Assembly: GCF_000238395.3 (NCBI RefSeq)
Contig: NZ_CP011026.1
Span: 620,001-684,000 of the forward strand
Length of the DNA: 64,000 bases
Origin: Pseudoalteromonas arctica A 37-1-2
GTDB lineage: Bacteria > Pseudomonadota > Gammaproteobacteria > Enterobacterales > Alteromonadaceae
Direction of reading: 5' to 3'
Part shown: positions 53,282 through 61,616 of the stretch, piece by piece
Layout: each line of letters opens with the position of its first letter
How positions within the stretch are numbered: position 1 is the first letter of the stretch
The notes under the pieces: generated by a model
Databases searched by the model: none
What the model was told of the DNA's origin: nothing
What the model saw: only the letters and a program-made list of their open reading frames with translations
Position numbers and translations under genes: made by a program

Positions 53282-54970
53282 TTAAATACTATTAAATAAC
53301 GCGAGAGATTCTAATTTTTGATTAAAATCAGTTGGGTTTTGCCAATTTAGTATTTTCAGTTGTTCGTTTAATGTTTGCAGTTGCCACGCTGTTAGCGCGA
53401 GTTCTGGTTTAAAAACACTCTGAGCAACAATTTTAAGTGTGATCCAGAGTTTATGAGAATCAGTTAAGTGTTTTTTAGGTGTTTGCTCTGCTTCTAAAAG
53501 TGCCGTTGTCCATGGGTTGTCACTTAATAAATGAGTAAGCTGTTGCGTTAGTTGCTCGTTATTAATTGAATCTACTCCAAAAAATGAGCAAATAGGGGCA
53601 CTTAATGTTTTATTTGGTGTGTCGTCAATCAGCGTTTTACGAGAAAGCTGTGTACTGCATTGCGTTAATAAAAAATGAGCATAAGCATATAAAGGTAATG
53701 TAATGTGTTCAAACTGGTCGTGTTTATTTTTACTGACTAATAAGGCCATTATTTTCACCAAACCATTTAATCTGTTAGTAACGTAGGCTTGCAGAGGGTG
53801 TGGGGTGACATTAACTAATTGCTCAAAAACAACTCTTTGAATTATCGCAGGCGCATTATAATAACCGACCATCGATAAACTATGCTTTAAGTCTTTAGCG
53901 GCTTGATGCTCCTTATTATAAGGTTTTACTGCCTCACATAAATTAGCAACTACCTGAGGGTGAGCCACCATTAGCTGGCTTAGCCCTTTATAGCTATATT
54001 CGTGCTGTGACTTAATATTACTTATTAGTTCAAGTAAAGACTGTGCTTTATCAACGCCAACCACACTTTTTGACTTAACATGTTCACTGTTAAACACTTT
54101 GAAGCTAATGGTTTTATCAGCGCAATGCCATTGTTTTGGGTTGTCGTTAAGCGTTGCTTTAACGCTAAACCAAGCTAATTTATTTGGATTAGTGTTACTA
54201 ATTAAAATATGTTTTTGCTGCGCATCAGTCGCTAAATAAATCATGGTTTGCTCGGCATAAAAAACGCGGCTTCCCGGTAATAGTGGCCCCAAATGGGCTA
54301 TAAGTGATTTGATTAGCTGCAGTGCAAACAAATTTGGTGTGCGAATGTACAAGTCAGTAAGTGCTTTAAATAAACTTATGTGTTTATTAGCCGTATTACT
54401 AGTAATGTTCATACTAATAATATTTGCTAAAGCAATTAGTGTTATGCCCCCATCGTAAAGCATTATTTTAGGAGCACTTACCAATGCTTGTTTATATTTA
54501 CTTAACTTAGCTAATAATTGCGTGACGGGTTTGGCAGAATCGCCACTGGATAACATTACTTTTGCGGCTAACTGATGACGCATTTTCCATATGTTTTTAT
54601 CAGAGTCTTGAAAAGGTGTTTGTTCGCAAAGCTTGTTTAATTGCGCTCCAACACATAAATGCTCAATAAGTGAAGCCGCTATGTATAGCTCGCTTAGGGC
54701 ATTGTTATAGTGTTGAGATTTACAAAGTGCAGCGGTTATTACACTCTGGCTAACAACTAAATTGGTGGCATAAGAATAATTAGGATTATAAAGTGTTAAA
54801 CGAGCTTGTAATGCGAATGGCTGTTCACTATAGAGCACTCTATATTGCTCAGCTAGCTTACTTGCCATGGGGTATAAAGCTGTCCATTTTTGTTTATTGT
54901 TATAATAGCTTAAAAACAGCTGCGTATTATTAAGCAGCTGCTCTAAAGTAGTTGAAACAGCTTCATCCAT
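53282..54970 (-). CDS. Large hypothetical protein with HDOD-like segment
   Basis: 562 residues, no signal peptide. Most of it is helical and unrecognised. Residues 330-440 (LSQLMVAHPQVVANLCEAVK, DLKHSLSMVGYYNAPAIIQR) follow the HDOD pattern of regulated helices seen in bacterial signalling proteins, but without the canonical HD residues. It could be a degenerate HDOD-type protein involved in cyclic-dinucleotide or stress signalling. It is last of a co-directional set (11 bases after the DUF3192 gene). AGGTGAAGG lies upstream of the start. The domain call is tentative. Confidence 0.55.
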   Translation of the reverse strand: MDEAVSTTLEQLLNNTQLFLSYYNNKQKWTALYPMASKLAEQYRVLYSEQPFALQARLTLYNPNYSYATNLVVSQSVITAALCKSQHYNNALSELYIAASLIEHLCVGAQLNKLCEQTPFQDSDKNIWKMRHQLAAKVMLSSGDSAKPVTQLLAKLSKYKQALVSAPKIMLYDGGITLIALANIISMNITSNTANKHISLFKALTDLYIRTPNLFALQLIKSLIAHLGPLLPGSRVFYAEQTMIYLATDAQQKHILISNTNPNKLAWFSVKATLNDNPKQWHCADKTISFKVFNSEHVKSKSVVGVDKAQSLLELISNIKSQHEYSYKGLSQLMVAHPQVVANLCEAVKPYNKEHQAAKDLKHSLSMVGYYNAPAIIQRVVFEQLVNVTPHPLQAYVTNRLNGLVKIMALLVSKNKHDQFEHITLPLYAYAHFLLTQCSTQLSRKTLIDDTPNKTLSAPICSFFGVDSINNEQLTQQLTHLLSDNPWTTALLEAEQTPKKHLTDSHKLWITLKIVAQSVFKPELALTAWQLQTLNEQLKILNWQNPTDFNQKLESLALFNSI

Positions 54971-54981
54971 TAAACCTTCAC

Positions 54982-55362
54982 CTAATTTTGTTCTTGATAT
55001 TTATTATATGCACTAGGACCCCATAAAAATAGCTGCCCATTTTTAAATAATAACCCAGTACATTCATCCATAGTGGTTATACCGTCAGATGTTTTATGCT
55101 GTGTACGGTAAAAAACAATCTGAAATACCTGTTCACCATCTCGTTTGGCATAAGTAAGGTCAGGGCTGCCTAAATAATCAAGCACAGTATTTAGTGTTGT
55201 GGGCTGCTCAAGTGATAGTTTTTCGATATAACGTTTATTAAAAGCTTCTCGGTCTTGCCAGATCATAGCCTGAGGATCGTCTTTATAAAAAGTGATCACC
55301 AACGCTGCTATCAGTGCATATAGCCCTAAACCTAAGATTAAATATCGGATAAATTTTTTCAA
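54982..55362 (-). CDS. DUF3192 family protein
   Basis: 126 residues from a TTG start. N-terminal transmembrane anchor (IRYLILGLGLYALIAALVIT), then a periplasmic domain with the DUF3192 pattern: WQDREAFNKRYIEKL, VLDYLGSPDLTYAKRDGEQV, QIVFYRTQHKTSDGITTMDE and CTGLLFKNGQLFLWG. The family is restricted to gammaproteobacteria and its function is unknown. The TTG start has no clear ribosome site, but the protein begins MKKFIRYL, as expected for the family. It is 11 bases upstream of the HDOD-like gene. Confidence 0.85.
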   Translation of the reverse strand: MKKFIRYLILGLGLYALIAALVITFYKDDPQAMIWQDREAFNKRYIEKLSLEQPTTLNTVLDYLGSPDLTYAKRDGEQVFQIVFYRTQHKTSDGITTMDECTGLLFKNGQLFLWGPSAYNKYQEQN

Positions 55363-55434
55363 TATGGTTTACTCTGACTCCGGTAACTAATAATAGTATA
55401 CGTTTTGTAATGTTTAGAGGCTATTAACTTGCGA

Positions 55435-56208
55435 CTAATTAAGTCTTAACTGCTTTAAACTAAAGCCTAAATTTATATCGGTGCGTAAACTAACCAAGTG
55501 CTTTGAGATTACGTACATATCCATATTAGCGGCTAACTTTGCTTTAATACTCGGGCTTAGAGACTCATCTTCGGCCGCATGCTCAATTGAATTATAGTTA
55601 TTAACTATTTGCTGCGCAGACTTAGTACCTATTCCTTTTACTCCCGGAATATCATTTGTCTTATCACCAGCCAAAGCCCAAAAATCAACGAGCTTACTTT
55701 GCTCAACACCAAAACGCTCTTTTATACTTGTCTCATCTAAATAGAGTTTTTTAAAGTAATCATAAACTGTAATGTAGGGGCCTAAATAGGGTAAAAAGCC
55801 TTTATCAGTAGAGACAACAGTATTAGCTATTTGATTATTTGATGCCTTAAACGCAAGCGTTGCAATAATGTCATCGGCTTCATCGTTAATAGGCTCAAAT
55901 ACAACAATACCGGTTTCTTCTATTGCGGTTTTAAAGTGCTCTAAGGCATCTTTTAGCACTTGAGGCATTGGGGCACGGGAGTGTTTGTAGTCTTTATAAA
56001 AATGATAACGCCAGCTTTTGTCACCATCAAATACCGCAATCGCATGGGTTGCATTACTTGTATCTAAAAGCTTTTTACACGCATGAGCTACACGTGCGCA
56101 GCACGTTTGTATCATTTTCTCATCACTGTGATGTTTTTGATTAGCGTCAACGGCGTAAATGCGCCTAATTAAATTAAGCGCATCAATAAGAAGTAAATGG
56201 GGTTTCAA
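55435..56208 (-). CDS. xni: Flap endonuclease Xni (exonuclease IX)
   Basis: 257 residues from a TTG start (56208); no Shine-Dalgarno is visible, so coupling with ppnN upstream (10 bases) is likely. The 5'-nuclease fold is shown by HLLLIDALNLIRRIYAVD, AIAVFDGDKSWRYHFYKDYK, DEADDIIATLAFKA, TDKGFLPYLGP and the helix-hairpin-helix GDKTNDIPGVKGIGTKSAQQ. The pattern of retained and lost metal acids fits Xni rather than PolA. Xni cleaves DNA flaps during replication and repair. E. coli Xni is 251 residues. Confidence 0.93.
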   Translation of the reverse strand: MKPHLLLIDALNLIRRIYAVDANQKHHSDEKMIQTCCARVAHACKKLLDTSNATHAIAVFDGDKSWRYHFYKDYKHSRAPMPQVLKDALEHFKTAIEETGIVVFEPINDEADDIIATLAFKASNNQIANTVVSTDKGFLPYLGPYITVYDYFKKLYLDETSIKERFGVEQSKLVDFWALAGDKTNDIPGVKGIGTKSAQQIVNNYNSIEHAAEDESLSPSIKAKLAANMDMYVISKHLVSLRTDINLGFSLKQLRLN

Positions 56209-56218
56209 ACTATAAAAC

Positions 56219-57562
56219 TCATGCTTTTATTTTGTAACACGGAATGTATTTGCTGCCAGGGAGTTTCATACGGCCTTGATCAACAAATGCTTGTAATAAC
56301 GTATCCATATTTTCCATAAGGGCAGGCTCGCCACTTAAAATGTATGGACCGTTTTGCTTAATGGCTTTAACGCCTTCGTCTTTTACATTTCCAGCTACAA
56401 TACCTGAAAAAGCTCTGCGTAAATTAGCTGCTAATAACTGCTTTGGTTGATCAAGATGTAAATCAAGACTTGCCATATTTTCGTGTGTTGGTGCAAAAGG
56501 TTGTTGAAAATCGTTATCGATTTTTAACGTCCAGTTAAAGTAGTAGGCATCGCCTTCACTTTTACGGTAATCACGAACATTGGCCATAGCCGATCTTAGC
56601 TTTTGTCCAACTAACTCAGGATTATCAATAATAACTTCAAACTTATCTAATGCTTCTTTACCAAGCGTCATTTCAACAAATTCACACAGCTCTTTAAAGT
56701 ACGCTTCACTTTCTTTAGGGCCAGTTAAAATCACAGGCAAACATTGTTTGGTGTTATCTGGATGAAGTAATATGCCTAATAAATATAGCAATTCTTCAGC
56801 AGTACCTGCGCCACCAGGAAAAATGATAATAGCGTGAGCTGTTCTTATAAAAGCTTCAAGGCGTTTTTCAATGTCAGGTAAAATAACTAATTCGTTAACA
56901 ATAGGGTTTGGTGGCTCTGCAGCAATAATGCTTGGCTCTGTTAGGCCTAAGTAACGGTTATTGGTATTGCGCTGTTTTGCATGGCCAATAGTGGCACCTT
57001 TCATTGGGCCTTTCATGGCACCAGGGCCACAACCAGTACAAATATTTAATCCACGTAAGCCAAGTTCGTAACCTACTTGTTTTGTGTATTTATATTCAAC
57101 TTCGTTTATTGAGTGTCCGCCCCAGCATACAACCATACTTGGCTCGCTATTAACACGCAAAGCACCTGCATTTCTGAGCATATCGAATACCATATGAGTA
57201 ATGGCTTTTTGCTCTTTTAAATCTTTTTCGTATTTTTGACAAATAAACAAAATATCGCGAATAACAGAAAATATATGCTCGTGAATTCCGGTAATTATTT
57301 CGCCATCAACAAATGCGGTTTCGGGTGGGTTTTCAAGCTCAATTTTAATGCCTCGTTCGCGGCTTACTAAACGAATATCAAAATCTTTGTATTTGTCGTA
57401 TATATCGCTACTTTCGTCGGTATGGCTACCTACATTAAGCACTGCTAGTACGCAGTTTCTAAATAACTTATAACGCTCACTAGCAGAAGATTGCTCTAAT
57501 AAATCAACTTCTAATTGCGACAGTAAATCTAAAACCCCAGTTGGGTTTAACTGTATTAACAT
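56219..57562 (-). CDS. ppnN: Pyrimidine/purine nucleotide 5'-monophosphate nucleosidase
   Basis: 447 residues, near E. coli PpnN/YgdH (454). N-terminal PpnN-specific domain (IQLNPTGVLDLLSQLEVDLL), then the Rossmann-like LOG domain with CWGGHSINEVEYKYTKQVGY, GCGPGAMKGPMKGATIGHAK and the nucleotide-binding IIFPGGAGTAEELLYLLGI. It cleaves the N-glycosidic bond of nucleoside monophosphates, releasing ribose-5-phosphate and base; the E. coli enzyme is activated by (p)ppGpp. Ribosome site AAGGAGA is strong. The ygdH-xni order is conserved in gammaproteobacteria. Confidence 0.95.
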   Translation of the reverse strand: MLIQLNPTGVLDLLSQLEVDLLEQSSASERYKLFRNCVLAVLNVGSHTDESSDIYDKYKDFDIRLVSRERGIKIELENPPETAFVDGEIITGIHEHIFSVIRDILFICQKYEKDLKEQKAITHMVFDMLRNAGALRVNSEPSMVVCWGGHSINEVEYKYTKQVGYELGLRGLNICTGCGPGAMKGPMKGATIGHAKQRNTNNRYLGLTEPSIIAAEPPNPIVNELVILPDIEKRLEAFIRTAHAIIIFPGGAGTAEELLYLLGILLHPDNTKQCLPVILTGPKESEAYFKELCEFVEMTLGKEALDKFEVIIDNPELVGQKLRSAMANVRDYRKSEGDAYYFNWTLKIDNDFQQPFAPTHENMASLDLHLDQPKQLLAANLRRAFSGIVAGNVKDEGVKAIKQNGPYILSGEPALMENMDTLLQAFVDQGRMKLPGSKYIPCYKIKA

Positions 57563-57627
57563 AGACGTTCTCCTTACTGCTAAATCGTAAAAAACTACTT
57601 GTCATGAAATTTATAATGGCTATGACA

Positions 57628-59163
57628 TTATTTACTGGTACAAAGTCTATCTCGTCCTGAATTTTTGGCCTCGTAAAGAGCATCATCTGCTCTATCAAAT
57701 GCCTTTAACAGAGTATCGCCTTTTTTAAACTGAGTTGCACCTACCGAGATAGTGATCTCAATTTGTTTTTCTCTAAATTTAAAAGGTATATTTTTAATTA
57801 CCTTTCTTACTTTATCCAGAGGTAATGTTGCGTTTTCTAGCGACACACCAGGCATTAACAATACAAATTCTTCACCGCCGTAACGCGCTATAAAATCGGA
57901 CTTTCTTACCGATTTTTGCAACGCTTTTGATATAACCTGTAAGGTAATATCGCCTGCGGTGTGGCCAAATCTATCATTGATAGATTTAAAGTGGTCAACA
58001 TCAATAACCGCAAGCGTAACATCTGATGGCTGCACATTAAACAAATGCATTTCGTGATCGTAGCGTTCATCAAATGCAGCTCGGTTAGGCAGTTTTGTAA
58101 GCCCATCAAGTAAGCTTTTAAAGCGCTGCTCGTTTAAGCGTTTTTTATAAGTAGTTAACTTACCTTCTAAAGTGCCAATACGATTATTTATTTCATTAAA
58201 GCTAGAGCTAAGCATTTCTCTGTCTTTTCGCTCAAGTTTTTCTTTTGCTATAAAATCTTCGCTTAGTGATTTTAATTCGTTATCTACGAGTTCTTTTAAA
58301 GATGAAATTGACGTGGCTTTTTGGGTTTGCTCATTAAGATTTTTTATTTTTAGTTCGATACTTTTATTTAATGAGTCAAACTCAACTTCCATTGACTCAG
58401 AGTGCTTGCTAGTTGAGATAATAGAATTGTGTAAATCTTCAAGGGTTTGATTTAATGAAACTAAAAAACTTTGTGCCGATTTACGTTCTTTACTTATATT
58501 TTTTACCACTACATCAATAATACTAATCGCAGCATCAAGTAATGCTGTTATAGTTTTACTTGCGGTAATGCTGTTTTTTATATGTTTAATTTGTTGAGTA
58601 GCTTCATCTTCCAGAACAAGTTCATTAGTTAGTTCAAGCAGTTTATTTGCATAGCTTTGTACAGTAGGTAACTTTTTATCAATTACTGGGTCTTGTTTTG
58701 TTATTAAAGCTTGATGGTAAAACGATATAAGTTGATCAAGAAGTGGGATATAACCATGCACTGAATGGACATTATTAATTTCATTATCGAGTAGGTTTCT
58801 TAGTGTCCTGCGGGTATCGTCAGTTAAACCCTTGGTTTTTTGTAGTTGTTTACCTGCATTTTGCACATTGTTGAATAAATCACGTTGTTGGGTCTGTTGA
58901 ACTGATTCTTGGTTTTTAAGTAGTGTTAAAGTTTCACTAACAAGGGGAGAGAGGTCTTCAAAGCTCATACCTTTATTGAGTGCACTTCTAAATTTAGCAA
59001 GGCGATTATCTAACTCAATATCAAGCCCTTTACAGCTTAGCGAAAGTTTAGCTGCAAAGTCGCACAAAATATCCACTTGATGTTTGCGTGCACTTTCAAC
59101 AGCCATACGAGCATCAATTGCTTGTTTGAGTTTTTTATCTGTTGGATTAGATCTTTCAGACAC
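57628..59163 (-). CDS. Diguanylate cyclase with long coiled N-terminal region
   Basis: 511 residues from a GTG start. Residues 1-340 are helical with long coiled coils (SLNKSIELKIKNLNEQTQKA, LKSLSEDFIAKEKLERKDRE), likely for dimerisation or sensing. The GGDEF domain is active in pattern: GGEEF near 429-433, with the inhibitory RxxD site five residues before it (RKSDFIARYGGEEF). It would make cyclic-di-GMP from two GTP and be subject to product inhibition. No transmembrane segment, so it is cytosolic. Divergent from the M61 peptidase; 65 bases upstream of ppnN. Confidence 0.93.
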   Translation of the reverse strand: MSERSNPTDKKLKQAIDARMAVESARKHQVDILCDFAAKLSLSCKGLDIELDNRLAKFRSALNKGMSFEDLSPLVSETLTLLKNQESVQQTQQRDLFNNVQNAGKQLQKTKGLTDDTRRTLRNLLDNEINNVHSVHGYIPLLDQLISFYHQALITKQDPVIDKKLPTVQSYANKLLELTNELVLEDEATQQIKHIKNSITASKTITALLDAAISIIDVVVKNISKERKSAQSFLVSLNQTLEDLHNSIISTSKHSESMEVEFDSLNKSIELKIKNLNEQTQKATSISSLKELVDNELKSLSEDFIAKEKLERKDREMLSSSFNEINNRIGTLEGKLTTYKKRLNEQRFKSLLDGLTKLPNRAAFDERYDHEMHLFNVQPSDVTLAVIDVDHFKSINDRFGHTAGDITLQVISKALQKSVRKSDFIARYGGEEFVLLMPGVSLENATLPLDKVRKVIKNIPFKFREKQIEITISVGATQFKKGDTLLKAFDRADDALYEAKNSGRDRLCTSK

Positions 59164-59367
59164 CTAAGCGTACCGCCATCAAATTAATTTTATTATCTTC
59201 AGTTTACAACAAATTTTTATTATGTGTAGTTATCTAGTAAAAAACTTAGAAATTTTAATAAGCTACTACGTATAAACTCGTATACGGGGCAATTTGTCGT
59301 ATTTAATTCACTTTTAAATAGGGGCTTGCTAGTCTTGCAGGCAATTAAGTTTCCACTAAGAGTCTCT

Positions 59368-61155
59368 ATGAAAAAGTTATTAGCCCTATCTATTTTAGCT
59401 GCATGTTCAGCACCTGTATTTGCCGACGTAAATTATTCTTTAGAAATCTCACAACCACAACACCATTTAGGCGATGTAAGTGTTGAGTTTCCAAAAACAG
59501 CGCAAGCACATCTTGATATAAAACTTCCTGCATGGCGAACGGGTCGCTACGAAATGCTAAACCTTGCTAATGGCATTCGTTACTTCAAAGCTAAAGATGA
59601 AGATGGCAAAGAGTTAAAATGGGAAAAAATTGACCATAGTACATGGCGTGTACACCTTAATGAGCCAACAGAAGTTAATGTTGACTACCAAGTGTATGCA
59701 AATGAGCTTGGTAAGCGCGCTCGCCACATTGACGACAGCCATGCATTTATAGATGCATCAGGCTTTTTTATGTTTAGTGAATCATTTCGCCAAGAGCCAG
59801 TAACCGTTAATTTAGAGGTACCTAAAAAGTGGCGCTCTGTATCGGGTATGGATAATTTAAAAGGCAAAAATTCATTTAAAGCAGCAGATTACGACGTACT
59901 TGTTGATTCACCAATCGAAACGGGTATTAACCAACTACACACATTTGAAGTAGATGGCCGTGAATACGATTTAGTTATATGGGGCGATGGTAACTACGAT
60001 GTAGAGCAAATGCTTACCGATCTTAAAAAATTGGTTGCTACTGGTAATGTAATTTGGGATGGATATCCGTATGAACGTTATGTATTTATGGTTCATGCTA
60101 CGTCGGGTGCTGGTGGTGCAACAGAGCATTTAAACTCAACAATTATTCAACGTCCACGCGATAGATTTGGTAGCCGCGAAGATTACCTAGCCTTTATTAG
60201 CACCGCTGCGCATGAGTTTGTTCATACGTGGAATGTTAAAGCATACCGCCCTCAAGGTTTAGTGCCGTACGATTACACGAACATGAATTACTCTAAACTG
60301 CTTTGGATTGCAGAGGGTTCAACAAGTTATTTTGAAGATCATTTAATGGTTCGCTCTGGTATTGAAACAACAGATGAATTTTTTAAAGTGATGAGTAAAA
60401 CCATTAATCGTCATTTACAAACACCGGGCCGTGAAGTGCAAAGCGCAAGCGAAACAAGCTTTGATAAATGGATTAATCAAGGTGGCGATCATGCACGTAA
60501 CTACAGCACTAATATTTATTCTGAGGGTTCGTTACTTTCATTAGTTTTAGATATCGACTTGCTAGAAAAAAGCCAAGGTAAAATAAGCTACCGAGACGTA
60601 CACAAAGCACTTTATAACAATCATAAAATGCCAGCTGGTTTTACAGATGTAGATGTACTTAATATCTTAAAAGATTTAACAGGGCGTGATTACTCAAGCT
60701 GGTGGCAAGAAAATGTTGAGTCGCCTGCAAGTATTAACTTTGACGACTTACTTACTAAAGTAGGCTTGAAATTTGAACGTCCTGAAAAAGCAAAAGCCCT
60801 TGCAAGTATTGATGCTATCGCTAAAAACACAGGCGAGTTACTTACGTTAAGTTACGTTCGCCGTGGTGGCAGTGCGTGGAAAGCAGGTTTAACTACCGAT
60901 GATAAAATTGTCGCTATAAACAAACATCACGTAGGTAAAGATTTAAAAACCAGCTTAGAAACGTTTAAAGCAGGCGACAAAGTAACAATAGACTACATTC
61001 GCCGTGATGCCCTTGAAAGCTTAACATTAGTATTATCAAAAGATTTTGATAAGCCTAAAAAAGTAGTTGCTGATAAAGAGGCAACGCTTGCGCAAAAGGC
61101 ATTATTTAAAGCGTGGATTGGTGTTGAACATCCAAATGATGTAACTGACAAATAA
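59368..61155 (+). CDS. Secreted M61-family (glycyl aminopeptidase-like) peptidase with PDZ domain
   Basis: 595 residues from ATG 59368; the TTG-headed upstream extension from 59326 is rejected because MKKLLALSILAACSAPVFA is a full signal peptide. N-terminal beta domain, then the zinc motif HEFVHTWNVKAYRP with His282 and His286 and the third ligand Glu in LLWIAEGSTSYFEDHL. The C-terminal PDZ domain (about 483-559) contains YVRRGGSAWKAGLTTDDKIV. It is a periplasmic or secreted aminopeptidase. A 12-bp palindrome follows 35 bases after the stop. Confidence 0.92.
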   Translation: MKKLLALSILAACSAPVFADVNYSLEISQPQHHLGDVSVEFPKTAQAHLDIKLPAWRTGRYEMLNLANGIRYFKAKDEDGKELKWEKIDHSTWRVHLNEPTEVNVDYQVYANELGKRARHIDDSHAFIDASGFFMFSESFRQEPVTVNLEVPKKWRSVSGMDNLKGKNSFKAADYDVLVDSPIETGINQLHTFEVDGREYDLVIWGDGNYDVEQMLTDLKKLVATGNVIWDGYPYERYVFMVHATSGAGGATEHLNSTIIQRPRDRFGSREDYLAFISTAAHEFVHTWNVKAYRPQGLVPYDYTNMNYSKLLWIAEGSTSYFEDHLMVRSGIETTDEFFKVMSKTINRHLQTPGREVQSASETSFDKWINQGGDHARNYSTNIYSEGSLLSLVLDIDLLEKSQGKISYRDVHKALYNNHKMPAGFTDVDVLNILKDLTGRDYSSWWQENVESPASINFDDLLTKVGLKFERPEKAKALASIDAIAKNTGELLTLSYVRRGGSAWKAGLTTDDKIVAINKHHVGKDLKTSLETFKAGDKVTIDYIRRDALESLTLVLSKDFDKPKKVVADKEATLAQKALFKAWIGVEHPNDVTDK

Positions 61156-61190
61156 CGATAAAAATTATATTGTTTTTTATATTAATTAAT

Positions 61191-61231
61191 CATAGCGTGA
61201 TCTTCCGTATTACATCGTGGATCACGCTATG
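61191..61231. terminator. Palindromic hairpin after the M61 gene
   Basis: CATAGCGTGATC (61191-61202) and GATCACGCTATG (61220-61231), perfect 12-bp arms with a 17-base loop. A T-run follows at 61239-61244. It ends the M61 transcript. The rest of the 461-base gap to the next gene is AT-rich, has no reading frame and holds the structured element at 61405-61443. Confidence 0.75.
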
Positions 61232-61404
61232 TGTTGATGTTTTTTAAGTTCATCATGAAATAATAAAACTGGAAATCGTAGCGTATTAAAAATATAGATA
61301 TGTTAAAAAAATGGAATGATGTTAACAGGGGAAATTTTCATATTCTTTCTACTAAGTTTATCAAAAATAATTTTAAGACTAAATTGGTATTATAAAAAAA
61401 TAGA

Positions 61405-61443
61405 GTAAGCTATTAGGCCTGATAATTCAGAGCCGGCAGCTAC
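61405..61443 (+). other. Possible structured RNA upstream of a GGDEF-EAL gene
   Basis: Outer stem GTAAGCT (61405-61411) with AGCTAC (61438-61443), one bulged A. Inner stem GGCCTGA (61416-61422) with TCAGAGCC (61427-61434), loop TAAT, one bulged A. The order GAGTAAGC...GGCCT...AGCCGGCAGC has a loose likeness to the second half of GEMM (cyclic-di-GMP-I) riboswitches, but the GGCAAACC and GACGCAAAG cores are missing. It is about 175 bases before the start of a cyclic-di-GMP enzyme. It could equally be a terminator-like or unrelated element. Confidence 0.3.
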
Positions 61444-61616
61444 ATTTTGTCTTAAAAAGCACCTATTTACATGAAATGTATGTATGAAAAATGAGCTGTT
61501 GACTTGTTTTGTTGCTAAAATCAAATTAATTACTAATATAAATACATTTTTTAGAGAAAAATTAGTCATTAAATACTATTATTATTAGTAAGTTTTTCTT
61601 GATCCTTGTCATCGAA

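Noticed and set aside
61600..61605. Second ECF11 promoter (TGATCC) before the PAS-GGDEF-EAL gene
   Set aside because: No CGTA-type -10 at 16-17 bases and the motif lies only 11 bases before the start codon.
61381..61616. GEMM cyclic-di-GMP-I riboswitch
   Set aside because: The conserved GGCAAACC and GACGCAAAG cores are absent; only a loose likeness remains, so it is reported as an unknown structured element.
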